Below are positions 25,524-33,995 of a stretch of DNA of 64,000 nt, piece after piece; positions within the stretch are counted from its first letter, which is position 1; each line of letters opens with the position of its first letter. A program made the translations under genes and the position numbers. Origin of the DNA: Paracoccaceae bacterium. Lineage in GTDB: Bacteria; Pseudomonadota; Alphaproteobacteria; Rhodobacterales; Rhodobacteraceae. The stretch spans positions 104,148 to 168,147 of the forward strand of contig JANQRE010000013.1 of NCBI GenBank assembly GCA_028284705.1, written 5' to 3'. A model generated the notes under the pieces. That model searched no databases, was not told where the DNA came from, and saw only the letters and a program-made list of their open reading frames with translations.

Positions 25524-25595
25524 AGTCAAAAAGCTAATCTTGAGAAGTATTTTTTGACATTTTGACAGCAATATTTAAAGTTTTGACATGTCAAA
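25524..25595. promoter_or_regulatory. Candidate Lrp-family binding region with repeated TTTTGACA and a palindrome on the start codon
   Basis: The AT-rich arginase/lrp gap has TTTTGACA at 25552-25559, 25560-25567 and 25581-25588, an inverted AGTCAAAA near 25524, and a perfect 14-bp palindrome TTTGACATGTCAAA (25582-25595) whose centre holds the lrp ATG. Arrayed half-sites of this sort suit an octameric Lrp-type protein and autoregulation. This is inference from pattern only. Confidence 0.6.
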
Positions 25596-26013
25596 CTTGG
25601 ATTATCGTGATCATCAGCTTTTGTCGGCTTTGCGCCAAGATGGCCGAGCTTCGATCACATCGCTCGCAGCCCAACTGGATATGTCCCGGGTCACGGTACA
25701 AACACGGCTCGACCGGCTGATGGCGGCAGGCGTGATCCGGCACTTCACGGTCGAATTGAGCGATGCGGTGATGAATGATCGCGTGCGCGCCGTGATGATG
25801 ATCGAATTGCAAGGCGCGATGTCGCGTCGGGTGATCAACAAGCTGCGCAAGGTTCCGCAAATCGTCGATCTGCATTCAACAAATGGCGCCTGGGACCTTG
25901 TGGGGACGATTGAGGCGGAGTCGCTTGCGGACTTTGATCAGGTGCTGAGAACCGTGCGCGAAATCGAAGGCGTGCTGAACAGTGAGACCTGCCTGCTTCT
26001 GAACAAGGCCTGA
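25588..26013 (+). CDS. Lrp/AsnC-family transcriptional regulator
   Basis: 141 residues. N-terminal winged helix: LDYRDHQLLSALRQDGRASITSLAAQLDMSRVTVQTRLDRLMAAGVIRHFTVEL; C-terminal RAM ligand-binding domain: VRAVMMIELQGAMSRRVINKLRKVPQIVDLHSTNGAWDLVGTIEAESL. It is divergent from arginase-ocd and likely controls that operon in response to arginine, ornithine or proline. A perfect palindrome spans its start codon. Confidence 0.92.
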   Translation: MSNLDYRDHQLLSALRQDGRASITSLAAQLDMSRVTVQTRLDRLMAAGVIRHFTVELSDAVMNDRVRAVMMIELQGAMSRRVINKLRKVPQIVDLHSTNGAWDLVGTIEAESLADFDQVLRTVREIEGVLNSETCLLLNKA

Positions 26014-26109
26014 TTGCAAACAGGAATTACCTAAAATTTGACCTGTTAAGTGAGGGTTCATGGGTCTGCTTTAGATCAGCGGAATGGTGTCACGAGCGCG
26101 CGCGATCTA

Positions 26110-26946
26110 ATGTCCAGCAACGATCTTCGACCGATTATTATCAAGCGGAAGAAAGTCTCCGGCGATGGCGGGCATCACGGCGGTGCCTGGAAAGTCGCCT
26201 ATGCGGATTTCGTGACCGCGATGATGGCCTTTTTCATGCTCATGTGGCTTCTGAATGCGACGACGGAGACACAGCGAAAGGGGCTTGCGGACTATTTCAG
26301 CCCGACCATTGCCGTTGCGCGGGTATCCGGAGGCGGCGACAGTGCTTTTGGCGGGGACAGCCTTTTCACCGACAATTCGATGGCGCAAAGCGGGCGTGGT
26401 GGCGTGATGCAGTCCGACCCGTCATCGCAAAAGGAGGTCGGCAGCGCCGGTCAGGATCAGGACGCCGCCAATTCGGAACAGGACCCGCTGGAAGAGTTAC
26501 GAGCCGGTTTGATTGGGTCGGGCGGCGAAAGTCTTGTGGAAGATTCCGTTTTTGAACACGTCAACACCCGTCTTACCGAGGAGGGGCTGGTGATCGAAAT
26601 CTTCGATCTTGAGGGGCGCCCGCTGTTTGAGCCGGGCACCCAGGACCCGACCCAGCTTCTGACGACCATCAGTTCGCTGATGGTGGAAGCGTTTGATATC
26701 GTGACGAACAAGGTGTCGATTGGCAGTCACAGCGCTGCCTTTCCCGTGGTGCTGCAGGACAACCCAGCCTGGGATCTGACAACCGGGCGCGCCCATCGAA
26801 TGCGCAATCTTCTTGAGGGGACGGGTCTCGATCCAGAGCGTTTGAAGAAAGTGTCCGGTTTTGGACAGCAGGACCCGATGGTCCCCAACCGCATGGATGT
26901 GCGTAACAATCGCATCGTTCTGACGCTTTTGCGCGAAACCGGCTGA
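26110..26946 (+). CDS. motB: Flagellar motor stator protein MotB
   Basis: 278 residues. One membrane helix (VAYADFVTAMMAFFMLMWLLN) carries Asp33, the proton- or sodium-binding residue. A periplasmic linker follows, then an OmpA-like peptidoglycan-binding domain (WDLTTGRAHRMRNLLEGTGL ... VSGFGQQDP ... RNNRIVL). It is apart from motA (11 kb away on the same strand). The start at ATG 26110 has no strong Shine-Dalgarno; an upstream GTG at 26050 in frame is less family-like. It heads motB-flgE-flgK-flgL-flgI. Confidence 0.93.
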   Translation: MSSNDLRPIIIKRKKVSGDGGHHGGAWKVAYADFVTAMMAFFMLMWLLNATTETQRKGLADYFSPTIAVARVSGGGDSAFGGDSLFTDNSMAQSGRGGVMQSDPSSQKEVGSAGQDQDAANSEQDPLEELRAGLIGSGGESLVEDSVFEHVNTRLTEEGLVIEIFDLEGRPLFEPGTQDPTQLLTTISSLMVEAFDIVTNKVSIGSHSAAFPVVLQDNPAWDLTTGRAHRMRNLLEGTGLDPERLKKVSGFGQQDPMVPNRMDVRNNRIVLTLLRETG

Positions 26947-26970
26947 AGAAAATCGCTTCAATTTTATCTG

Positions 26971-26985
26971 TTAGCGCGCTGTTAA
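26971..26985 (+). promoter_or_regulatory. Candidate CtrA box upstream of flgE
   Basis: TTAG-N7-TTAA (TTAGCGCGCTGTTAA), one mismatch from the TTAA-N7-TTAA consensus of CtrA, 50 bp before flgE. Similar elements occur before fliF/fliL (35656) and flagellin (54076). Confidence 0.5.
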
Positions 26986-27034
26986 GTGCGGATGGCCATG
27001 CTCTTTGGAAATTGATGCAGCAGAAAGGCGCACC

Positions 27035-28333
27035 ATGACCATCTCGTCCTCATTGAATGCCGGCGTGGCCGGGCTTGCCGCGAATGCCAGCCGCCTGTCG
27101 ACCATTTCCGACAATATCGCGAACTCAAACACCTACGGATACAAGCGGGCCGAAACGGGATTTCACTCCATGGTGATCTCCAATACAGGCGGGACCTATT
27201 CTGCTGGCGGGGTGCGCGTGACATCTCAGCGTCTCATTGACCAGCCGGGCTCACTTCTCACCACCACAAACTCCACCGACCTCGCAGTTCGGGGGCGCGG
27301 GTTCCTGCCCGTGACGACCGAATCCTCCATTGGATTGGGGTCCGATTATCCGTTCCGTTTGGCGACAACAGGGTCCTTCCGAACCGACTCGCAGGGCTAC
27401 CTCCGCACCGAAACCGGAACGGTTCTGATGGGTTGGCCCGCCGCTGCCGATGGCACTGTTCCCACGTTCCCGCGTGACACTGCTGATGGTCTTGAACCGA
27501 TACAGATCAATGTGAACCAGTTTGCTGGGGAGCCGACAACGCGGATGAACCTTGGCGTTAACCTGCCGGCTACCGAAACCGATGCGGGGGCTGACGGCAC
27601 ACCACTGGAACTTTCAATCGAGTATTTTGACAATCTGGGCACGTCGCAAAGTGTCATGGTGACCTATACGCCGACCGTTCCAGCGACCGGCAGTTCGAAT
27701 GAATGGACGATGGTTCTGAGAGACAGTGCCTCCAACGGCGCGGTGATTGGGGAGTATGTTCTGACATTCGACGACAGCCGCGCTTCGGGCGGCACCCTGG
27801 ACAGTGTCACGACGGTCTCGGGCGGCACCTATGATGGCACCACCGGGTCCTTCACGGTCAATGTTGCAGGGGGTCCGATTGATATCTCCATTGGCGGCCT
27901 GAACGAAGGGACCGGAATTACGCAACTCTCGGACAGCTTCGCGCCGACACAGATCACCAAAGATGGCTCGCCGGTTGGGAACATGATTTCCGTGGATGTC
28001 GACACCAATGGCTTGGTGCAAGCGACGTTCGATATTGGGATCACGCGGACGGTCTATCAGATCCCGCTGGTCGACCTGCCCAACCCAAACGGTCTGATCG
28101 CAATGGATAATCAGACTTACCGGCCGTCGAATGAAAGCGGGTCCTTCTTCCTTTGGGATGCGTCCGACGGACCAACCGGCGACATTGTCGGCTACGCTCT
28201 TGAAGAAAGCGCGACGGATGTGGCCGGTGAATTGACCCAGCTGATCCAGACGCAACGCGCCTATTCGTCCAACGCCAAGGTCATTCAGACCGTGGACGAA
28301 ATGCTTCAGGAGACAACCAATATCAAACGCTAA
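27035..28333 (+). CDS. flgE: Flagellar hook protein FlgE
   Basis: 432 residues. The N-terminal rod/hook domain SSSLNAGVAGLAANASRLSTISDNIANSNTYGYKRAE and the C-terminal LTQLIQTQRAYSSNAKVIQTVDEMLQETTNIKR are typical, with a hook-specific middle (FRTDSQGYLRTETGTVLMGWP). It forms the flexible hook outside the cell. ATG 27035 follows a purine-rich AGAAAGGCG. Confidence 0.95.
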   Translation: MTISSSLNAGVAGLAANASRLSTISDNIANSNTYGYKRAETGFHSMVISNTGGTYSAGGVRVTSQRLIDQPGSLLTTTNSTDLAVRGRGFLPVTTESSIGLGSDYPFRLATTGSFRTDSQGYLRTETGTVLMGWPAAADGTVPTFPRDTADGLEPIQINVNQFAGEPTTRMNLGVNLPATETDAGADGTPLELSIEYFDNLGTSQSVMVTYTPTVPATGSSNEWTMVLRDSASNGAVIGEYVLTFDDSRASGGTLDSVTTVSGGTYDGTTGSFTVNVAGGPIDISIGGLNEGTGITQLSDSFAPTQITKDGSPVGNMISVDVDTNGLVQATFDIGITRTVYQIPLVDLPNPNGLIAMDNQTYRPSNESGSFFLWDASDGPTGDIVGYALEESATDVAGELTQLIQTQRAYSSNAKVIQTVDEMLQETTNIKR

Positions 28334-28352
28334 GGACGGAGAGCCATAAGCG

Positions 28353-29804
28353 ATGAGTATCTCCGGATCATTGAGCAACGCTTTGAGCGGGCTTGCGGTT
28401 GCGTCTCGCTCAGCGGAGCTGATTTCAGCCAATGTCGCGAACGCAACGACGGAAGGTTATGGGCGACGGGTTCTGACCGTCTCGGGTTCGGTCTCAGACG
28501 GCGTGGGCCAGGGCGCGCGCGGCGTCGGTGTCGAACGGGTCATAAACCACGCGGCCATGACGGATCGCCGCCTCGCCGAAGCGTCCCTTGGTTTTGGCGA
28601 AACGAAAGCCAACTACTTCGCGCGGATCGAAAGCAGCATTGGTGAACCGGGGGAGAGCACCTCTCTCAACGCGCGAATCGCCGCCTTCGAGGCTTCTCTC
28701 ATTGCGGCTGCTGCTGCGCCTGAGAGCGATGAGCGCTTGCGCGATTCCGTCGACCGCGCGGCGGATGTCGCAACGATGCTGAACCAGATTTCCGATGAGG
28801 TCGCACAGGCTAGGCAACAGGCTGATGCCGAAATCGGATACGCGGTGGATGATCTGAATGTCGCGCTGGAGAGCGTCGCCACGATCAATGACCAGATCGT
28901 GCGGCAAGGCGCGCTTGGGGTAGATGTCTCTGCGTTGAAGGACGAACGACAGGTCGTGATTGACCGGATCGCGGAGTTGGTGCCCATTCGCGAAATCCCG
29001 CGCGAAGATGGTCGGGTGACCTTGGTGACGAGCACGGGATCGACACTGGTTGCCGATCGGGCCGCAACAATCGAGTTTTCGCCAACCGCTCTGGTGCAGC
29101 CCTATATGACGCAAGACAATGGGCTTCTGTCCGGGCTTGTCCTGACCGGGGCGGCCAGTACACCCGGTGACGCTCAGCTTTCGTTGAAGGGCGGCAAACT
29201 CGAGGCGCTTTTTGATGTGCGCGACAAACACGCCGTGGAAACGCAGGCGCAGCTTGATGCCTTCGCGCGGAACCTGATCGACCGATTTGCTGACCCTGCC
29301 CTTGATCCAAGCATTGGGGTGGGTCAGCCTGGGTTGTTCACCGATGCCGGTGCAGCCCTTGATCCGCTGAACGAAATTGGCATCGCGGGCCGCATCGACT
29401 TGAATGCAGCCGTTTTGCCAAGCGAGGGCGGTTCGCTTTCGGCACTGCGCGATGGCCTCTATGCTCCAGCCGGTCCACCGGGAAACGCGGCCCTTCTAAA
29501 TGCCATGAGTGATCGTTTGACGGCTGTGGAAACCCCGGCGTCGGGGAATTTCCAAGTCGCCGGGTCGATCAATGCCCTGTCGGCAACGCTATTGTCTGAG
29601 GCAAGCCAGGCGCGGTTGTCGTCTGAAACGGCAGTGGCCTTTGCGTCCGCGCAGACCGTGGCGCTGGCGGAATTGGAGGCACAATCGGGCGTCGATACCG
29701 ACCAGGAGATGCAAATGCTCCTGATGGTCGAACAGCTTTATGCGGCCAATGCGAAAGTGATCGAAGCGGTTGACGAAATGCTACAGCAGATTTTGGGCTT
29801 ATGA
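28353..29804 (+). CDS. flgK: Hook-filament junction protein FlgK
   Basis: 483 residues. N-terminus SISGSLSNALSGLAVASRSAELISANVANATTEGYGRRVL and C-terminus MLLMVEQLYAANAKVIEAVDEMLQQILGL are the coiled ends of hook-associated protein 1. It joins hook to filament. GGAGAG precedes the ATG; its stop overlaps flgL by 4 bp. Confidence 0.95.
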   Translation: MSISGSLSNALSGLAVASRSAELISANVANATTEGYGRRVLTVSGSVSDGVGQGARGVGVERVINHAAMTDRRLAEASLGFGETKANYFARIESSIGEPGESTSLNARIAAFEASLIAAAAAPESDERLRDSVDRAADVATMLNQISDEVAQARQQADAEIGYAVDDLNVALESVATINDQIVRQGALGVDVSALKDERQVVIDRIAELVPIREIPREDGRVTLVTSTGSTLVADRAATIEFSPTALVQPYMTQDNGLLSGLVLTGAASTPGDAQLSLKGGKLEALFDVRDKHAVETQAQLDAFARNLIDRFADPALDPSIGVGQPGLFTDAGAALDPLNEIGIAGRIDLNAAVLPSEGGSLSALRDGLYAPAGPPGNAALLNAMSDRLTAVETPASGNFQVAGSINALSATLLSEASQARLSSETAVAFASAQTVALAELEAQSGVDTDQEMQMLLMVEQLYAANAKVIEAVDEMLQQILGL

Positions 29805-30817
29805 CTTTAGGATTTTCAAGCATCGGTGACCTGGCGCAAAACATGTTGCTGCGTCGGCAAAGTGCTTCCTTGCAGGACACACTCGCGCGCTTAACGGGCG
29901 AACTGGTGTCGGGCAAAAAGCAGGACATCGCGCAGGCGAACCGCGGTGACTTTGGTCCCCTTGCCACTGTCCAGCGCAGTCTGCAGGTGTTCGATGGTTA
30001 TGCCTCGGCACGCGCCGATACGGACCTGATACTGGCAACGTCGCAAACCGCTTTGGAAGGTGTTCAAGGCATTACGGATGGATTGGGTCAGGGGTTGCTC
30101 GCCACCACCTCGTTGGGTCAACGCACCAGCGTGGATGCCGTCATCGACCAGGCTGCAGATCAGTTCGAAAACGCCATTTTGTTGATGAATTCGCGGGTTG
30201 GAGATCGGTACTTGTTTTCCGGCCAAAACGCGACCACGCCGCCTCTGGCCAATGCTGAGACAATACTGGGTGAGCTGCGCTTGGCGGTGGCGGGTGCCGT
30301 CACGACCACGGATTTCGAGCAGGCGATTGATGATTGGTTTGATCTGCCCGGCGGCGGTTTTGAAACCAGCGGGTATCTCGGTGGCGCAAAGCGTGACGGT
30401 GCGGTTCGTGTCGGGCCCAGCCAGGAGGTTCGGTTTGACATCAGCGCGGAGGATCCGGCGTTTCGGGATACGCTGCGTAATCTCGGTAAGCTTGTCCTTT
30501 TGGCTGAGGGTGCATTTGACAACGATACCAGTGCACGGCTGGAGCTGGCAGAAAATGCCGCGCTTGGCCTTATCGCGGCTAATGATGAGATCACCGGCTA
30601 TCGCGCGGCCCTTGGCGTGAGCCAGGGCTTGCTCACCGCCGCTGAGACCCAGATCGAAACTGAGCGTGTGACCCTAAGCGAAGTTCGTTCGCAGTTGGAA
30701 GATGTCGATCCGTTTCAGGCCGCGTCTGAACTTGAAGTCGTGCAAACCCAGATTGAGACCCTCTATACCGTGACCGCCCGCAATTCCCGACTGAACCTGA
30801 TGGAGTATCTGAGATGA
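29801..30817 (+). CDS. flgL: Hook-filament junction protein FlgL
   Basis: 338 residues, flagellin-like. N-terminal helix GDLAQNMLLRRQSASLQDTLARLTGELVSGKKQDI and C-terminal LEVVQTQIETLYTVTARNSRLNLMEYL. It is the second junction protein, exported with FlgK. It overlaps both flgK and flgI by 4 bp, so the genes are translated as a coupled set. Confidence 0.93.
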   Translation: MTLGFSSIGDLAQNMLLRRQSASLQDTLARLTGELVSGKKQDIAQANRGDFGPLATVQRSLQVFDGYASARADTDLILATSQTALEGVQGITDGLGQGLLATTSLGQRTSVDAVIDQAADQFENAILLMNSRVGDRYLFSGQNATTPPLANAETILGELRLAVAGAVTTTDFEQAIDDWFDLPGGGFETSGYLGGAKRDGAVRVGPSQEVRFDISAEDPAFRDTLRNLGKLVLLAEGAFDNDTSARLELAENAALGLIAANDEITGYRAALGVSQGLLTAAETQIETERVTLSEVRSQLEDVDPFQAASELEVVQTQIETLYTVTARNSRLNLMEYLR

Positions 30818-31920
30818 CGCGACTTTTTGCCCTCGTTATGATGGCAGCAATCAGCTGGGCAAGCGCTGCTGTGCCTTCGGATGTGCGGTTGAAGGATCTC
30901 GTGGAATTTGACGGGGTTCGCGGAAACGATCTGATTGGCTACGGTCTGGTTGTTGGTCTGAACGGCACGGGTGACGGGCTTCGAAACGCGCCCTTCACCG
31001 AAGAGATGATGGCCAACATTCTGGAGCGCCTGGGCGTCAATGTAAGCGGCGAGCAGTTTCGGCCAAAAAACGTGGCGGCTGTTTTGGTGACCGGGGTCCT
31101 GCCGCCCTTCGCGCGGGCAGGCAGCAAGGTCGATGTCACGGTGTCCGCCATCGGTGACGCCAAAAGTCTGTTGGGCGGAACGCTGATCATGACACCTCTG
31201 ACGGCGGCCGACGGGGATATCTATGCGGTGGCGCAAGGAACGGTCATAGCTGGCGGGATTTCCGCAGATGCCGACGCTGCGCGTGTGGTCCACGGTGTGC
31301 CGACATCAGGCGTCGTGCCGGCGGGCGGACGTATCGAGCAAGAGGTTGCCTTCGACTTTACCGAACTGTCCAGATTGCGGTTGGCCTTGCGCACCCCCGA
31401 TTTCACGACGGCGGCCAGGATTGAACGGGCGGTGAACGCACAATATCGCCGTGCTGTTGCTGTTATGCTTGATGCGGGAACCGTTGAGTTGGACATCTCT
31501 GCGACTGGCGCGCGGTCCGCCGCCCACGCGTTGAGTCAGATTGAGAACATCACCGTCGCACCTGAGCGCAAAGCGCGCGTTGTGGTGGACCAAAGATCCG
31601 GGACAATCGTGATGGGAGAAGATGTCCGAATTTCGAGGGTCGCAGTCGCGCAAGGGAATCTGACGCTTACGATTGAGGAAGCTCCTCTCGTCGTTCAGCC
31701 TAGTCCCTTCGGCGAGGGCGAGACGGTTGTCGTCCCGCGCAGCCGCGTTGGGATTGAGCAAGAAGCTGGAACCGGCCTTGCCGAAGTGGCGGGCGAAACG
31801 TCGCTCGCGGATGTTATTACCGGGTTGAACGCTTTGGGCGTCGCGCCCAACGATATGATCGATATCTTGAAAAGCATCAGAGCTGCCGGCGCATTGCATG
31901 CAGAGTTCGTGGTGAACTAA
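30814..31920 (+). CDS. flgI: Flagellar P-ring protein FlgI
   Basis: 368 residues with a signal peptide (FALVMMAAISWASAAVPS), then VRLKDLVEFDGVRGNDLIGYGLVVGLNGTGDGLRNAPFTEEM, the family signature, and a C-terminal LADVITGLNALGVAPNDMIDILKSIRAAGALHAEFVVN. It builds the periplasmic ring around the rod. Last gene of the motB operon; converges with the orphan at 31951. Confidence 0.96.
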   Translation: MTRLFALVMMAAISWASAAVPSDVRLKDLVEFDGVRGNDLIGYGLVVGLNGTGDGLRNAPFTEEMMANILERLGVNVSGEQFRPKNVAAVLVTGVLPPFARAGSKVDVTVSAIGDAKSLLGGTLIMTPLTAADGDIYAVAQGTVIAGGISADADAARVVHGVPTSGVVPAGGRIEQEVAFDFTELSRLRLALRTPDFTTAARIERAVNAQYRRAVAVMLDAGTVELDISATGARSAAHALSQIENITVAPERKARVVVDQRSGTIVMGEDVRISRVAVAQGNLTLTIEEAPLVVQPSPFGEGETVVVPRSRVGIEQEAGTGLAEVAGETSLADVITGLNALGVAPNDMIDILKSIRAAGALHAEFVVN

Positions 31921-31950
31921 AGGCGGCCGCTGCGAAGCGCTGCCACCATC

Positions 31951-32415
31951 CTACATTCGAGTCAGAATCGACAGAACTTGCCGGGCCGTGGCACCGGACA
32001 AATTGCGCAGGAGGGCCGCCTGATCTTTGGGGGCGAGGGTTTTGGCGGCGCGCGCAATGACCGCGGGGTGTTGATCCTGCAGAGTTTGATCGCCGACTAG
32101 CGTGCTGCTTGTCTGTTGACAAGCATCAAGGGGGGGCTTGGGGTCAGAGGCCTGACGCACTGTTTCACTGGTGTCTGGCGGCAGTGGTTTTCCCAGTCGA
32201 TCAACGAGCGCTTGAAGGGATGCGCTTAGCCCGGGATCGTCTGTTGGCACGTCCTTCGCCGGTGCCTGCACGGCCAGATCAACCAAGCGATGGAAGAATG
32301 GATGGCGAGACGTTTTCGCAAAATCGGCACCCAACATCGTGATCAATGCGCGGGCTCGCCTCGATGAAAAGGAAGGGACATGTGTGGACGGGTCTGTGTT
32401 TGGTCGCTGTGACAT
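31951..32415 (-). CDS. Orphan protein at the end of the fliF-fliH-fliN-fliP operon
   Basis: 154 residues from ATG 32415, which overlaps the fliP stop (TGATG), so translation is coupled to fliP. No signal peptide or membrane helix. An N-terminal helical part (SFSSRRARALITMLGADFAKTSRHPFFHRLVDLAVQAP), a Pro/Asp-rich middle, and a C-terminal ALLRNLSGATARQVLSILTRM that resembles the MgtE-N/FliG-type helical segments found in MotE. The family is not recognised. Gene position argues for a role in export-gate or switch assembly. Confidence 0.65.
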   Translation of the reverse strand: MSQRPNTDPSTHVPSFSSRRARALITMLGADFAKTSRHPFFHRLVDLAVQAPAKDVPTDDPGLSASLQALVDRLGKPLPPDTSETVRQASDPKPPLDACQQTSSTLVGDQTLQDQHPAVIARAAKTLAPKDQAALLRNLSGATARQVLSILTRM

Positions 32416-33149
32416 CAAGGAAAATACCCAGTTACAAGTGCGCCGGAAATCAGTGTCCAACCATCGGCTACGGCAAAAAAGGCCAACTTGAAGGGAAGGG
32501 AGACAATAGCGGGTGGGACCATCATCATCCCCATGGACATCAGGATTGCTGCCACAACGAGATCGATGATCAGGAACGGCAAAAAGACCAAGAACCCGAT
32601 TTGGAAGGCCCGCTCGATCTCGCTGAGCATGAAGGACGGAACCAGCAGGGAGAGCGGGGCCTCCTGCATCGGTGTTGTGAGCGTGAATTGGCGCACCTCT
32701 GCCAAGGCGTCAAACGTGTCGGGGTCAAGGCGCGCCGCCATGAAGACGCGAAAGGGTTCCAATGCTCTGACAAATGCGGTCTCGATGGGAATTTGAGCCT
32801 CGGAATAGGGTTTGAGCCCACGTTCCCAAGCTTCCTGAAAGACCGGGTCCATCACATAATAGGTTAGAAATAGTGCGAGGCTGACGATCAGCATATTCGG
32901 GGGCGATTGCTGGAGGCCAATCGCCTGGCGCAGGATCGACAAAACGGTTACGACAAACGGAAAGCACGTGATCATCACTGCAAGACCTGGTGCGAGACTG
33001 AGCAGCGTCAGTGCCGCGATCAGTTGCAAAACTGTTGAGGACAGATTCTCTCCATCGCCAAGCGAGATCGAAACGTCCTGAGCAACAGCAGGTGATGCCA
33101 GAAAGACCAGGCTGAGACATGCCAGTCCGGTAAGAGTGCGGGATATCAC
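32415..33149 (-). CDS. fliP: Flagellar export gate protein FliP
   Basis: 244 residues. It has a cleavable leader (GLACLSLVFLASPAVA) and four membrane helices, with the family stretch LAVMITCFPFVVTVLSILRQAIGLQQSPPNMLIVSLALFLTYYVM and PSFMLSEIERAFQIGFLVFLPFLIIDLVVAAILMSMGMMMVPP. It forms the export gate with FliQ and FliR. The GTG start overlaps the fliN stop. No fliO gene is seen beside it. Confidence 0.96.
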   Translation of the reverse strand: MISRTLTGLACLSLVFLASPAVAQDVSISLGDGENLSSTVLQLIAALTLLSLAPGLAVMITCFPFVVTVLSILRQAIGLQQSPPNMLIVSLALFLTYYVMDPVFQEAWERGLKPYSEAQIPIETAFVRALEPFRVFMAARLDPDTFDALAEVRQFTLTTPMQEAPLSLLVPSFMLSEIERAFQIGFLVFLPFLIIDLVVAAILMSMGMMMVPPAIVSLPFKLAFFAVADGWTLISGALVTGYFP

Positions 33150-33418
33150 GTGCTTGAACCGACGGCGGTCACGCGCACCTGGAGTTGACCCGGTGTATCA
33201 ACGTCTTCCTCGAGAACGCCTCGCGCAACGAGGCGCTCGCCGACAAACAGTTCGACATCGTCGGAGATGGTGCGATCCAGAGACATGATGGCGTCGGGTT
33301 GCAGAGAAACCAGTTCCTGCAAGGTCGGTCGCGCGGTTCCGACGCAGATGCGAAGACTGACGCTCACATTTTCGAAGACGTCGCCCGGGCTGGAAGTATC
33401 GGCGATTGTTTCAGGCAT
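33146..33418 (-). CDS. fliN: Flagellar switch protein FliN (short form)
   Basis: 90 residues, essentially one SpoA/surface-presentation domain: VSVSLRICVGTARPTLQELVSLQPDAIMSLDRTISDDVELFVGERLVARGVLEE. It lacks the N-terminal extension of enterobacterial FliN. It works in the C-ring with FliG and FliM, which are not encoded in this window. It overlaps fliH by 8 bp and fliP by 4 bp. Confidence 0.9.
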   Translation of the reverse strand: MPETIADTSSPGDVFENVSVSLRICVGTARPTLQELVSLQPDAIMSLDRTISDDVELFVGERLVARGVLEEDVDTPGQLQVRVTAVGSST

Positions 33419-33995
33419 GTTGAATGTCCTCAGCGGTTAGACCTGCATAAAACTCCGTGATGGCGGTTTGGATGTCCGCGACGCATCGCGACATGTCCAA
33501 CTCAGCGCTGCCATTCGCGTATCGAAACAACACCTGCTGATCTGCGAGCGTGGGTTCTGCTTGGAGAGTGACCGGAAACTTAATCTGTTCCTCGCAGATT
33601 TCGCGCAGGGTGCTTTCTGCGGCTGGTGGGCAGAGAATTTCGATCGGGTCTTCGATGCCATTGGCGAGCGCATCAAGAGTCTCAACGATTTTCGGACCAA
33701 GGCTGGCCTGGGCAAGTTCGGGCAAAATGACTTGCGATATGGCCTCCACAAAGGGTCGCAGGGACTTCAGAACGTGTTGCCGTGCCTCAAAATAGGTGAA
33801 ACCCGCCTCCTGCAACGCAACCGCCATGTCGCGCAGAGACTTGTCCGAGGCATCTTTCTCTGCCGCGATGGCATCGTTCCAGCCCGCCTCATATCCCTCG
33901 TCGTAGCTTTTTGGGCTCGCCGACGTCGTTGCTTGGGTGAATGCCGTTTGATCCGTCTTTGCCGCGAAATCTTCGAGGTAGCTCATGCCGGTCAT
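33411..33995 (-). CDS. fliH: FliH-like flagellar export regulator
   Basis: 194 residues, mostly helical: EGYEAGWNDAIAAEKDASDKSLRDMAVALQEAGFTYFEARQHVLKSLRPFVEAISQVILPEL, the coiled coil and C-terminal region typical of FliH, which binds and restrains the FliI ATPase. The 'YEAGW' in place of GxxxG repeats is common in alphaproteobacteria. ATG overlaps the fliF stop. Assigned by pattern and position since FliH diverges strongly. Confidence 0.75.
   Translation of the reverse strand: MTGMSYLEDFAAKTDQTAFTQATTSASPKSYDEGYEAGWNDAIAAEKDASDKSLRDMAVALQEAGFTYFEARQHVLKSLRPFVEAISQVILPELAQASLGPKIVETLDALANGIEDPIEILCPPAAESTLREICEEQIKFPVTLQAEPTLADQQVLFRYANGSAELDMSRCVADIQTAITEFYAGLTAEDIQHA

Noticed and set aside
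26041..26070. A CtrA-like element before motB (TTAA-N7-TTCA)
   Set aside because: The second half-site has a mismatch at a core base, so it is weaker than the three reported; chance is likely.
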